The position numbers and the translations under genes were made by a program. From contig NC_079492.1 in the NCBI RefSeq assembly GCF_020520425.1, forward strand, positions 146,413,861-146,477,860: a stretch of DNA of 64,000 nucleotides, read 5' to 3'. The first letter of the stretch is position 1. The number at the start of each line of letters is the position of its first letter. The notes under the pieces are model-generated. The model worked only from the letters and a program-made list of their open reading frames with translations. It had not been told where the DNA came from and made no database searches. Origin of the DNA: Spinacia oleracea. Lineage: Eukaryota; Streptophyta; Magnoliopsida; Caryophyllales; Amaranthaceae. This document shows positions 45,028 to 55,438 of the stretch, piece after piece.

Positions 45028-47076
45028 GAAGACACTGAATCAAACAAAATGAAACCGGAAAATTCCATAAGGTCTATGTTTGAAAAGAAATTTAAAGCTA
45101 TGCAGACATCTGCTGCTTCGCCGAATACTACTCGAGAGAGTGATGGAAAGTCCTCTTCTTCTTCACCTCAAAATACACTTCAAATTGAAGCAACTAGAAT
45201 GGAATCTGGTAGTTTGAGTGCTCGTAAAGAACCACCGGCCAAGAACGGTCAGCTTGTTAATACTGATTTCGATGCTTGCTTGGCCATTTCCATTAAATGT
45301 TTAAGGTTTCTTCTGGGTAAAGGGCTGGAATTTATTGGTCAGGATGATCTCGGGCTATGGGCTATGAATAACGAGGAGAATTTTACTGAACTTCTCAACT
45401 TTTTAGCTACACAGAATGAAGAATCTAGACAGGCTGTTTCAGAAAATGCTATGGAATGCTTGCAGATTACACCCTTTGAACTTCAGAAAGATCTCATCAG
45501 GGCTTGTGCCAAAGCAACAACTAAGCTCATTGTTCAAGACCTTGGTGATGACTACTTCGGAATAATAGTTGATGGGTCTCGTGATAAAGACTATGAATAT
45601 CATTTGTCTCTCTATCTGCGTTATGTTGATAAAAAGGGCATGGTAATAGAACGATTTCTGGGCATTGTGCGTGTTGATGATTTCACTGCTGTGTCATGTA
45701 AGGCTGCCATTGATTCTTTGCTTATGGAGCATTCTCTGAATCCATGTAAGATTCGTGGGCAGAGCTACAACGGGGCTAATGACTTGACTGGTAACTTCAA
45801 TAGTGATATTATTGGACTTAAGAATTTGATTATGAAAGAATCTCAATGTGCATACCATTCACATTGTTTCTCTCATCCACTTCACTCGACACTTGCAAAT
45901 GCTGCTGGGAGCTGTGACGATTGTATTATAGTGTTTATGACACTCGCTGATTTACTAGGCCTGGTTAAGGGTTCCTGTACACGAGAAGAAATGCTTCAGG
46001 AAACTCAAGCTCAAGAAGTTTTAGAGGCATTGGGATCTTGTGAACTTGAGATTAGAAAATATGCGATTGAAGAGTTTGGCTTACATAGACCTTATAGTTG
46101 GTTGGAATATGATCACTACAAAACCCTTTTGCATGTTGTTACCTTGTTTACCACGATTGACAAGGTCCTTGACTTGATTGCAGTGATCTCGAGTGCGGAA
46201 TACCGAGGCAAAGCTAGAACTATTCTGTTCTCATTTTTTTCATTTGAATTTGTTTTTGTTGCACACTTGATGGTGGCCATATTTGGGTACACAAATGCGC
46301 TTAATCTTGCTTTGCAAAGAAGGGATCGAGATCTTGGTAATGTTGTATCTCTTGTCTCTGTGGTTAAGAATCAATTGCAAAGAATGAGATCAGATCAGGG
46401 ATGGGAAAAACTCATCAATGAAGTCTCCTCATTTTGTGTAAGGAATGACATTGAAGTTCCTGATATGAGTGCTGATTATGATCCGGTTGGAAGATCAAAG
46501 CGTTTTTATAAACCCTCCACAAATCTTGATCATTTTCGAGGTGATGTATATTTTAGTGTCACCGATAAACAACTTCAAGAACTTAACAATTTGTTCGATG
46601 ACACAAATACGGAATTGCTTTCTTGTATGGCTTGCTTGAACCCAGCCAATTGCTTTTCTTCTTTTGACAAGCAAAAGTTGATCAGACTTGCTGAGTTTTA
46701 CCCTGGGGAGTTCTCTGCTGTTGATTTGAAGAGCCTTGAAATTCAACTTGATATGTTTATTGCTGACATGAGAAGTGATGATAGATTCAGAAATTTGAAG
46801 GACCTTGCGGAGCTTTCAGTGAAACTCGTGGAAACAAAGAAGGATGAATTCTACTCAAATGTGTATTTGCTTCTGAAGTTGATGTTGATTCTCCCTGTTG
46901 CAAATCCAAGCATCGAGAGAACAATTTCAGGTATGAACTTTGTGAAGTATAGGTTGCTGAATAGTGTAGCTGATCAACAAGTATATGATTCCTTGACCAC
47001 TTATGTTGAGAGAGAGGTTTTTCCTCTAGTTCTTGATGATGATATCATTAGTTGGTTTAAAAATATTAAGACTTAG
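45025..47076 (+). CDS. hAT-transposase-derived protein (ZMYM1-like, DUF4371 plus hAT dimerisation), 683 aa
   Basis: A 5' UTR exon (about 44360-44604) is joined by a GT-AG intron (44605-45018) to a single coding exon. The N-terminus is a Ser-rich tail (residues 1-70) without the TTF/BED zinc finger usual for the family. Then come the hAT core (KDLIRACAKATTKLI, DYFGIIVDGSRD, CKIRGQSYNGANDLTGNF, HCFSHPLHSTLA) and the C-terminal dimerisation block LPVANPSIERTISGMNFVKY. Compared with what I know of the family, VDES has become VDGS and the W-containing TRWGSH block reads YSWLEYDH, so catalysis is doubtful. The frame is fully open. This fits either a decaying cut-and-paste element or a domesticated gene; terminal inverted repeats were not found. 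An ATGTGA start-stop uORF overlaps the start. Confidence 0.85.
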   Translation: MEDTESNKMKPENSIRSMFEKKFKAMQTSAASPNTTRESDGKSSSSSPQNTLQIEATRMESGSLSARKEPPAKNGQLVNTDFDACLAISIKCLRFLLGKGLEFIGQDDLGLWAMNNEENFTELLNFLATQNEESRQAVSENAMECLQITPFELQKDLIRACAKATTKLIVQDLGDDYFGIIVDGSRDKDYEYHLSLYLRYVDKKGMVIERFLGIVRVDDFTAVSCKAAIDSLLMEHSLNPCKIRGQSYNGANDLTGNFNSDIIGLKNLIMKESQCAYHSHCFSHPLHSTLANAAGSCDDCIIVFMTLADLLGLVKGSCTREEMLQETQAQEVLEALGSCELEIRKYAIEEFGLHRPYSWLEYDHYKTLLHVVTLFTTIDKVLDLIAVISSAEYRGKARTILFSFFSFEFVFVAHLMVAIFGYTNALNLALQRRDRDLGNVVSLVSVVKNQLQRMRSDQGWEKLINEVSSFCVRNDIEVPDMSADYDPVGRSKRFYKPSTNLDHFRGDVYFSVTDKQLQELNNLFDDTNTELLSCMACLNPANCFSSFDKQKLIRLAEFYPGEFSAVDLKSLEIQLDMFIADMRSDDRFRNLKDLAELSVKLVETKKDEFYSNVYLLLKLMLILPVANPSIERTISGMNFVKYRLLNSVADQQVYDSLTTYVEREVFPLVLDDDIISWFKNIKT

Positions 47077-47256
47077 TCAGGATTAGCTATGCATATTACG
47101 TTCATGTCCTTATTTGTAATGTTTAAGAAATTAGTTTTAAACTTTTAAGTTGTATGGCAGTAAGTACAGATCTTAAGTTTGACTATGTTTGTTCTGCTTT
47201 TTTTCTCCCTTTCTGAATTTGGTTTATTAGAGGTAACAGGATGGAGTTCTAATCCA

Positions 47257-47274
47257 CCCCCCCCCCCCCCCCCC
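47257..47274 (+). repeat. Poly-C run (about 18)
   Basis: A long C homopolymer lies in the 3' flank of the hAT-derived gene. The length may be unreliable in assembly. Confidence 0.9.
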
Positions 47275-47588
47275 AACTCCTTTCTTGTAAACTTAAAGAC
47301 TGTTAATGATTATTTAGTATTACATTAGCAAGGTCCTTGTAACAATTTGATAGGTTATGTCAGGGCTACCCACCAGAATGCAACTTGTTTGAATTTGATG
47401 ATTGTTACTGTATTGGCGGTGAAGAAATCTGGTCAAAACTAGATGTCTTTCCTCTAGTTCTTGATGATGATATATATCATTACTTGCATCATGCATGAGT
47501 TGCTGTAGATACCAAAATTCACAAGATCTTCCGTTGCATAGCACAAAACTGTGAACTGCAGAGGAAACAAATGAATCATGAATACTAC

Positions 47589-47847
47589 CACTACAAGAAA
47601 ATGCACAGTTTCCGACTGATTTTACCGACCGCCACAAATGTAGACAGTAAAACTAAATTTACCGACCGCTAAAAGCATGATCGGTATAAATTAAATTTAC
47701 CAACTGCAAAATAACAGTCGGTATTTTTAACGTCCAATTTTAAACAATAACTACAATGAAGCAGACGGTAAAAAAAAAATTGCCGACCTTTTTTAGAAGA
47801 AAATTACATACTGTTTTTAGAAGAAAATTTACCGTTTTCTTGTAGTA
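47589..47847. mobile_element. CACTA-type MITE
   Basis: Ends CACTACAAGAAAATG and TTTTCTTGTAGTA are inverted, with a 3-bp TAC duplication (47586-47588, 47848-47850). Internal ACCGACCG/CGGTA motifs repeat as in plant CACTA-derived MITEs. It sits at the left edge of a Helitron. Confidence 0.85.
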
Positions 47848-47849
47848 TA

Positions 47850-48263
47850 CTATTTATACCTAGTATTTAAAAAGGAACACCATAGATTATTAGAAACCAT
47901 GTGGCATCTCATTATTAGAAGCCATGTGACATCTCTCCTTTCATCCATCATTTTGTTTTTTGTTTTTCAAATTTTCTTTATTGTTTATATTATTTACAAC
48001 TTCTAATGTCTCTTCCACTCCATTTTCCTTATTCAACATCAAGTTATTAATAGTCTAATATACTCATTAGTCTCTTTCACTCCACCCCTTTTAACATCCA
48101 ATATTATTCAACATATAATTTTTATATTTTTCCTACCTTTAAATTTCACCTCTATTTAATTTATATATTACCAAAAATCACAAATACTCACTAATTAAAC
48201 TTCAAAAAACATCTGAACAACCACTATACAACCGCCCGTTCTATGAACGGGCTCAAAAGCTAG
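47850..48263 (+). mobile_element. Non-autonomous Helitron, copy 3
   Basis: The 3' end has a perfect hairpin GCCCGTTC-TAT-GAACGGGC, then TCAAAAGCTAG|T. The body shares CCTAGTATTTAAAAAGG and the following order with 8640-9196. The 5' end lies at the CACTA insertion and is uncertain. Sequence after it (GTTGGAACTGAATATCATGTG) continues the hAT-gene 3' flank, so the host locus resumes. Confidence 0.7.
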
Positions 48264-48642
48264 TTATACTCCGTACGTTGGAACTGAATATCATGTGAAC
48301 ACTACATTTTTTATACTGTAGCTGTTAAGTGTTCATCACCACTAAATTTACGTGTTGCAAGGAGTTTGCAATAATACTCCAAATTGAACTGCATTATCAG
48401 AGCACCATTAATGGTGGCAAAATATTTTCCCATGAGGAAAAAATAGTGGAAAAAATGAAAAAGAGGGTTATTAAAGGTTAGAAGATTTTGCTCATGAAAA
48501 TCCCCATTGACATATGTACGCCCATTGTTAATATGAGATGAAGCAAAACACTACAGCACATTTCTTTTAGCCATGCAAGCTAGATCATGCGCCCTACCGA
48601 CACTACTTCTATCACACTTAACAACATAAACATTTGTCATAC

Positions 48643-49310
48643 TAGAGGTAGACCCGGCAATATTGATTCAGATCCGAAAAATCGACCTGATTGATCCGAT
48701 CTGTAATCCGAAATTGATCTGAAACGACGATCCGAAATTAACTCGAAAATCAAATAGAAACCGACCCGAAACTGAAACTGACTCGGAAGTGATTTGACCT
48801 GAAACGACCCGAATTGATCTTCACCCGAAACCGAACTAGCTCGAACTGAAAATAACCAAAAAATTTAAATCAACCCGAACCTATCCGAACCGAAGAACAA
48901 CTCGAATTTACCAATTAGTTTAAATACAAGTTTTTTTTAGCGTTTTGTATTATTATTATTGTTATTATTATTTTCTTTTTATTAATTTATACTCTTTTGT
49001 GTTATAAAGGTTTGACAATATCATGACAGTGACCACCAAACTAAAGAGAAATAACCTAATCAAAACTCAAAATACGAAAAATATAATCCGACCCGAAAAT
49101 TTCGATCTACCCCGAAAAACCCGATATAACCCAAAATATCCGATCCGATACGAACTGATCCCATATAAAAAATCGAAGTTACCGAAAACCCGAATGGACC
49201 CGAACCATATTCGAAATCGACCCGAAAGAAAAATAACCCAAAATGACCTGATCCTAATTGACCCTACTCGAAACTGATCCAAACGACGCGTTTGTCAGGT
49301 CCACCGGAAG
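48643..49310. repeat. ACCCGAA-rich repeat, possible hAT-like MITE
   Basis: The interior is made of many degenerate ACCCGAA/GATCCGA units. Weak inverted ends GGTAGACCCGGCAA and (reverse complement) GGTGGACCTGACAAA are visible. No target duplication was confirmed. A short frame at 49023-49277 is a product of the repeat. Confidence 0.45.
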
Positions 49311-49339
49311 GTACTCTAAAAATATCATCACAAACCGGA

Positions 49340-49650
49340 AGCTATTTCAAAGGGACAATTCGGAAATTGCCGGACTGCTATCACCAAATTAGCACAATCA
49401 ATCTTGATTCTTGACCAAAACATACCATCAATCCTCTACCTTTTGCCTCCTTAAGACCGATCAGAAGAGCAAGAGCTTCAGTTAATAGCACACTAGTACT
49501 TCTAACAAAAACAACCCCTTCACCAGCATTATTGCCATTAATGTCTATAATCCAAGTACCCAACAAATAACCGCCTCAGAAATGACCGATCTCTTTATTC
49601 CTTTTCCACGCTCCATCCACATTAATCTTTACGGGAATTTGGGAAAATTT
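49340..49650 (-). pseudogene. LINE-type RNase H fragment
   Basis: On the minus strand QIPVKINVDGAW, then after a stop LGTWIIDINGNNAGEGV, TEALALLIGLKEAKGRG and a terminal stop. This is the RVT_3 RNase H pattern usual at the end of plant L1-type ORF2. It is a different subfamily from the three modules elsewhere in the window. It is short and broken. Confidence 0.55.
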
Positions 49651-49801
49651 ATGAGATTTGACTACACGTTTAGGAGTAGTCGAGTAGATAAGACTTTCCT
49701 GTTATATTTAAGAAATCGAGACATTGGTAATCGGTGTTATTATATGATTCGTTTATCGGAAATTATAACCAATAAATAAGCCAGATTAAAAAAAGAAAAT
49801 A

Positions 49802-50126
49802 TTCTCTCCGTAATTTTTTAAGAGATACACTTGTCTTTTTCACCCGTATTTTTTTAAGATATACACTTGTCATTTTTGGTAACTTATCAACCTCACCACC
49901 TAATTAAATAATATATCTACTACACTTTATGACCCACCATCCAATTAAAAAATAATTTTACAACTACTCCCACCCCACCCCCACCTCCACTTGTTCAAAA
50001 GGACATGGTCCCCAATGTACTTATTAAAATATTTATCCCAACCCCACTTCTTTTATTTTTCTTAAGACCCATGCCCAACTAAGTGTATCTCTTAAAAAAA
50101 AAAAAAAAAAAAAAAAACGGAGGGAG
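49802..50126. mobile_element. Stowaway-type MITE
   Basis: The left end TTCTCTCCGTAATTTTTTAA and the right end AAACGGAGGGAG (after a poly-A tract) are inverted, and arms GAGATACACTTG/CTAAGTGTATCTC match. TA flanks it. Confidence 0.75.
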
Positions 50127-50379
50127 TACTAGCTTATAGAGGAAGCCAAACAAAAGCTTCATACAGTGTCCCCCCAACTCCCTGCTGGCTGTATTTAAGA
50201 CAACTACCCATTTCCCAGTTTTCTATCTAAAACTCTCTTTTCCGTTTTCTTTCACTTGAAATTGAACTCTCTCTGTTCAATTTTCATCCAGATTTCTATC
50301 AATTCATCCTACAAGTACAATTTTATCGATTTTTATTTTCATTTTGATTGATGCTTTAATTCTTTTGTCCGACAATCCC

Positions 50380-50871
50380 ATTGTAGGCTGTGAGCTTTCA
50401 CCGTATGTTCTACTTTGGTTTCTCCGCAATCCAAACTCCATTGCCCTTCTCTCCTCCTTCCTCATTTCTGTTCTTCCTCTACTATTCCGGTGGTGGCCGC
50501 AACCAAGCAGTGGCGTCAATCACCAACTACGACGGTTCTACCAAATTCCGATGTTGTTCTTCAATCAATTGTAAGTTGTTAACCCTGTTTTGCTATTTGT
50601 TAATCATAACAAGCAAGCGTATCGTATTCGTTTTTTTTTAATATTATTCGACTAATTATATAAACTATTTTCCGACCCTGAAATACTAAAACATTAATTT
50701 TTCTTTTTGCTTTGGGTTACTGTCAGATTTTTTGCCGTCTCTTGGATTTAATTGCTCAGATGCAATTGCAAATTCGACCGTAGTTTCTCTGTCTAAATTA
50801 TCTATCGGTTCCATTGGTGTACTAGGAGGTAAAGTTTCTCTAACTATTTTTTTAACTTATGTTGTCTGGAT
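50380..50871 (+). pseudogene. Gene 5' fragment 1 (paired with 61.4 kb)
   Basis: Two exon-like blocks are seen. The first, about 50405-50571, reads MFYFGFSAIQTPLPF...CRCCSSIN and ends at a GT donor (CAATTGTAAG). The second, about 50728-50830, reads FLPSLGFNCSDAIANSTVVS and SKLSIGSIGVLGG, ending at GGTAAAG. Both recur at 61440-61975. The first block is Ser/Pro-rich like an organelle or secretory leader. I do not recognise the protein, and no continuation was found within the next kilobase. Confidence 0.4.
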
Positions 50872-52258
50872 ATGAAGTGTAATTATTTATGTTCCCATTA
50901 TGTTTTATGTGGTTAAATCTAGTACTTTTGATGATTGAATTAAAAGATTTAAGATGACAATAATTAAATTCAGCGGAATTAATGTGAGTGTTATAATGAG
51001 GGAACAAATACATGATCAGGAATCTATATTTACTATTACACCAACAGGAACTTTACTTGAACCTGCTACTGTAAATTATGTCGCAAAACCCACAGTTAGA
51101 CCAAGTCTAACTCCACTCAGCTTACCCTGATATGTTATTGGATATCTTAATCCTAATCACTGCCTAATCACTCCTTCATGTACAACTCAGCTTGAAAATT
51201 TTGAAGGCTGGTTTGAAATTTGAAATTCAAAACTTGTTTTTTTTTTTCCTTTATTTTTTTGTTAATTTTTGTCGATGTTTCCAAAGTACATTGTAACTCA
51301 GTTTTATGGTTGATTGAAATTTCTTAGACTTTCATTTATCAATCTGTTTTAACGGTGAATTAGATTTGCTCCAACTTTACATTTATTAATCGGTTGAAAT
51401 GGGTTAATCAGATTTGTTGTCAATTGAACCGAAGTTCTTAAGAATCGATGGCGATGGAACCGAAGTGTGGCCACAACTTGTGGTAAGAAGTTGAAGTTCG
51501 ATGAATTCGCTGATTACAAGTGAAACCCGTTTTCGATTCACTTATTTTCATTGATCTGGAAAATGAATTGCTGATCTGCAAGGAACTTCTTTAAATTTAA
51601 TTAATAATTAATAATAAAAAAAATCTGTAAAAAAATTAGTAATTTTTAATAAAGAAAAAAAAGGTTGGGGGTAGCAGAAGAATGTGTGAATGCGCGTTTA
51701 TTATGCTCAATGCCTGATTCGAACCCATGACCATATTGAAATCAATGCTCTATGCGTATGCTGTAAGCAGTGGAACGTGAGGCCTAAGCCAGCGTTAGTT
51801 TTGCGCTAAAATTGTATATGAAGGATATTTAGTAATTGTTAGATACAGAGAATATTAATTCAAATATATTATAATCTAATGAAATTTATTATAAATAGAA
51901 CCAAGAGGGTCAATGTAATAATTTCTTCCATTTCTCATAAAAATGTGTCCGATTACATATAAAATTAGGGTATAAGACAAACATTTCATATACAAGATGA
52001 AGGTACGAAAGCAAATTACAAGAGAACTAATAGCACATAAGTGGTATATACGTTAATTAAAAACAAAAGGGGATAATATTATACATTAGGCTATAGTATT
52101 CTACACTAGTTTTATTAAGCCTCAAAAGTAGATTACGTTATTATATTAGGCTTGTAAGCCTCAAAAGGTTGGTGACATCCAAATAAAGAACATGTTTTTT
52201 GTCATCCAAACCAAAATACGCATCAAGGTAATATATTTATACCCTTAACTATTAGTTA
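50872..52258. other. AT-rich spacer
   Basis: No gene is supported. Near 51700-51800 a short block has a tRNA-like B-box on the minus strand (GGTTCGAATCAG), which might be part of a SINE, but no A-box or poly-A tail could be fixed. Confidence 0.35.
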
Positions 52259-52518
52259 CTCCCTCCGTTCCTTTATACTCGCACCGTTTCTAATTGACAC
52301 GCTTGCCAATGCACAACTTTGACCACCAATATCTTTAACTACATATTATAAAAACTTGTAAAGATATTAATATTTTGAAAATATATATTAAGATGAAGCC
52401 AACAATATATTATATACTAACATTTATTTTCATATACTAGAAATAAATTAGGGTCAAAGTGAATTATGTGAATAGTGTAAAAAGTCAAAACGGTGCGAGT
52501 ATTAAGGGACAGAGGGAA
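52259..52518. mobile_element. Stowaway-type MITE
   Basis: The left end CTCCCTCCGTTCCTTTATAC and the right block GAGTATTAAGGGACAGAGGG are inverted. The body matches the MITE at 4643-4902 in reverse orientation (CTTGCCAATGCACAACTTTG). It is flanked by TA on the left; the right end is slightly worn. Confidence 0.8.
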
Positions 52519-52996
52519 TGTATTTGAGAATAAAATGTACTCCGTATATAGTTAAAGGATATCATTCCGTTTGAATTAAAGACATGTCGCCATCTTTATA
52601 ATCAGAAACACACATAATAATATTAAATTTAATATTTAATAAGTACTCGTACAAGTAAGTTACATTGGTACGAACCTTAGAATAGGGAAAATATATTAGA
52701 CTAGGTTTGTCGCATCAAAAGGTGGCCTAAAGCCTTATAGTTTTTACCAAAAGTCACACAACATAGAGTACTATCCGTATTCTAGGTACCGCCTATAATA
52801 CAACAAAAGAACCGAACCATGATGTTAAGCGTGGTAAAGCTACAAAATAAATGCAACGTTAATTTGCATTTGGTCGGTTTTAGACAAAAGACACAATTGT
52901 TAGATAAGAGGAAATTAGGGGGGTTCCCTAATATTGTGAGAAGCTCCTCAGCAACAAACTGAAATGTTCTCCTTCTTCTGTGAAATCGTGTTGAAT

Positions 52997-53448
52997 TTAG
53001 TTGTCATCCTCATCATCTGATCTCCACTCTTCCTCCGAGTAGGGTGCCTCGTGGTCATCCCTAACCCTTGGTCCTATCCCACTTTTCATGAATAATTTGT
53101 TAATGACGTGAGAGTTCTGAACAACTCCTTTTGCAGCTAGTTTCTCGTCATGAAGATTGTATTCATGCATGACCCAATCTGTCCTTTATGTGCCTTTTAT
53201 CTTAAATACTAAAGTCTTGATAGTTCCTACTATTCGGGAATTATAACGGACCATCTTATCGTCACTTGAAATCCTCCAGCTCCCCAAAGGTGTACTTCTA
53301 CTTGCTTTGTCCCCCTTTTGGTACTTTCTATTTCGTGGGCTAATGAAGTACCACATCCTTTCCTTATTCCTTAAAGCAGACAGTTGGGGGAGATCCCATG
53401 GTGCATACTTGTAAACGTCCACCTCGGCTATTTCCATAATTTCGTAAC
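52997..53448 (-). pseudogene. NAC transcription factor fragment
   Basis: The minus strand after an AG at 53449 reads EVDVYKYAPWDLPQLSALRN, MWYFISPRNRKY, NSRIVGTIKTLVF: NAC subdomains B end, C and D. In the same frame a TAA (53186-53188) is followed by RTDWVMHEYNL, the usual subdomain E, and then an acidic tail ending DDEDDN at 52997. The first NAC exon (PGFRFHPTDEEL) is not found upstream within 500 bp. The gene lacks its 5' exon and has an internal stop exactly where the family has the GERTDW turn. Confidence 0.85.
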
Positions 53449-54029
53449 CTATAACAAATGAAAAACAAATATAATCAAAATACAACAGTTAATTATAAGG
53501 TAGACATTTGAATAGACTTGATAACTGTCGATCACGTGACCGAAGTGTTTATTGACCAGCTCGGCTCTTTTGCGGACGTTATCACGTTCCGACACGAGAA
53601 CAAACTTGAGCCGTAATTAAAATTGGTCTACACAACATTTTTAATTGTCTACAAGGTGGTACATTTGGTCTTTAAAATTATAAGGTCTATACACTAACAA
53701 CTTAAAGTATTAATATCAAGTCTTTTTCGAATAAAACTTCCGTTGCGTCAATCTAAACGTGGGAAAGTATTGTTTTGAAAATAAAATAACGTTGCACAAA
53801 TAGTCTGATTTAACTTATGCATGTAGTACAAAAAGAAAAAGGAAAGGCAATGACACCTTTCCACTACCTTGTACCACGTGTTGACCTATTTGAGAAGATA
53901 GACCGGCTATTAAAGGGGAGGGGGTGACTCCATCTTTTTTCCACCACTTCATTCACTACAACCCCTTTCCCACTTTGAGCTTCCCCAAATTCCCCTTTTT
54001 GTTTTCCAACACTTCTAAGACACGCCTCC

Positions 54030-55438
54030 ATGGATGCACAACCCACAAACAACTTAGGGTTCGGAATTCCCCCGCCCCCGCAGCCGTTCTTTACTAATTT
54101 TGCAGCCATCTTTCCAACATGCATGGTGGTTCGTAGCTTGGATGATGATGATTTGGGGGTGGAGTACATGATGTGTCCTTGGGACACTTTTCGTCTGGTA
54201 TACAACGACTACGCCCGCCGAGTAGCGTGCTCTCCTCAACACCTCCTGATTTGCCGCCAAGGAGGAGAAGTTGTCCCACCGTTGCTCACGGCTGGAGAGA
54301 TCGGTCTTATGGAGGGGGAGACCCTCATAGTTCTCGGCCCCGTAAGTTCGAACTCTATCATACGAACTTCCATCGTTTTATTTTTTTATAAAACTATCGT
54401 GAGATTTGATAATTTTGTTGTTAATTTGTTTGTTTGAGGTTTATAGTTTGAAATATATTATTTTTTGCCATTATTTTATGGGGTAATTATCAGATCTGTG
54501 GGATTCTATCAACTTTAGGTAATTTGGCCTTGTTTTAGATTTATTTTGTAGTACAAATTACTCACTTGATCCATGCATAGTAATAGGAAGTAAAGTTTAT
54601 TAAGCTTGGTACTTTTTAACTTATTAAATGCGAAAATTGAGCTCGAAGTGTGTGTGTTAATTGAACAATTTTGCTTGATTTGGTATTTTTCTTTCATGTT
54701 GGGATTAGTTTGTTTAAATGAAGTTTATGATAGTTTAAAATTAAGAATAAGATTCAGTAGTATTAATGAATATTAAGCTTTGTTTATTTTTTGCATGATA
54801 AATTTGACTTGATTTTGAAATTTTATATATTGAAATTGTTATTTAAATTGCCTTTGATCGATGTTATTTACATTGCCTTTGTTGCCTTTGATCGATTATT
54901 TACATTTTATATATTCGTATAAATTAAATGTTCAATAAAAAATGCAACTAAAAAATAAATTTTTCGTTAGATTGATGAAATGCACGAATTTGGGGATTTT
55001 ATACTTATGTTTGATATTATTATTTTTGACTCAACATAAAACAAATATTTTTTAAATGGTCGGCCTACATAATGATTTTTTCCTTTAAAAAATTATACAA
55101 ATATGCCATGTATTTATTGAATTTGTGGCTTATTTGATGGGTCATTAACAAAATAACGATACATGTTTTTGTCAATGTTTTAGGTCCCTGGGATGAACGT
55201 CAACTCGTTTGTCCGGACTTTTTCGGTGGTAGCAACCATGGACTACCCACCGGTGTATATGGTGCAACGGCGAGTGACCGATTACTTATGTTCGGTCATT
55301 ACTGAATACGCCAACTGGCTACGCATCCCTCCCCTTAGGGTAACAATCCGGCACAACATGATTGTGCGGGAAGGGACCGAAACTATTCAAGATGTCGGTA
55401 TTGTGAACGGGTCCACCCTCTACGCAATCATCGAGTAG
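54030..55438 (+). CDS. Tandem SUMO-like (beta-grasp) protein, two exons, 188 aa
   Basis: Exons are 54030-54341 and 55184-55438, joined in phase 0 by a GT-AG intron of 842 bp. Exon 1 has a Pro-rich leader (GIPPPPQP), then a SUMO-like fold with a helix (WDTFRLVYNDYARRVACS), ICRQGGEVV, and the closing EIGLMEGETLIVL that matches SUMO/Rad60 SLD endings. Exon 2 encodes a second such unit: helix VTDYLCSVITEYANWL, PPLRVTIRHNMIVREG, and QDVGIVNGSTLYAIIE. There is one domain per exon. No C-terminal GG is present, so it is not a conjugated modifier; a SUMO-mimic adaptor is likely by analogy with Rad60/NIP45. A named family is not recognised. It is well spaced from the FRS gene. Confidence 0.75.

Noticed and set aside
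49023-49277. Lys/Arg/Asn-rich 84-codon frame
   Set aside because: It is a translation of the ACCCGAA-type repeat.
50304-50641. Overlapping frames on both strands near 50.4 kb as full genes
   Set aside because: Only the block with a duplicated counterpart at 61.4 kb is supported; the other frames are shadows of it.
51690-51810. tRNA gene or tRNA-derived SINE on the minus strand
   Set aside because: A B-box-like GGTTCGAATCAG is present but no convincing A-box, acceptor stem or poly-A tail was found.
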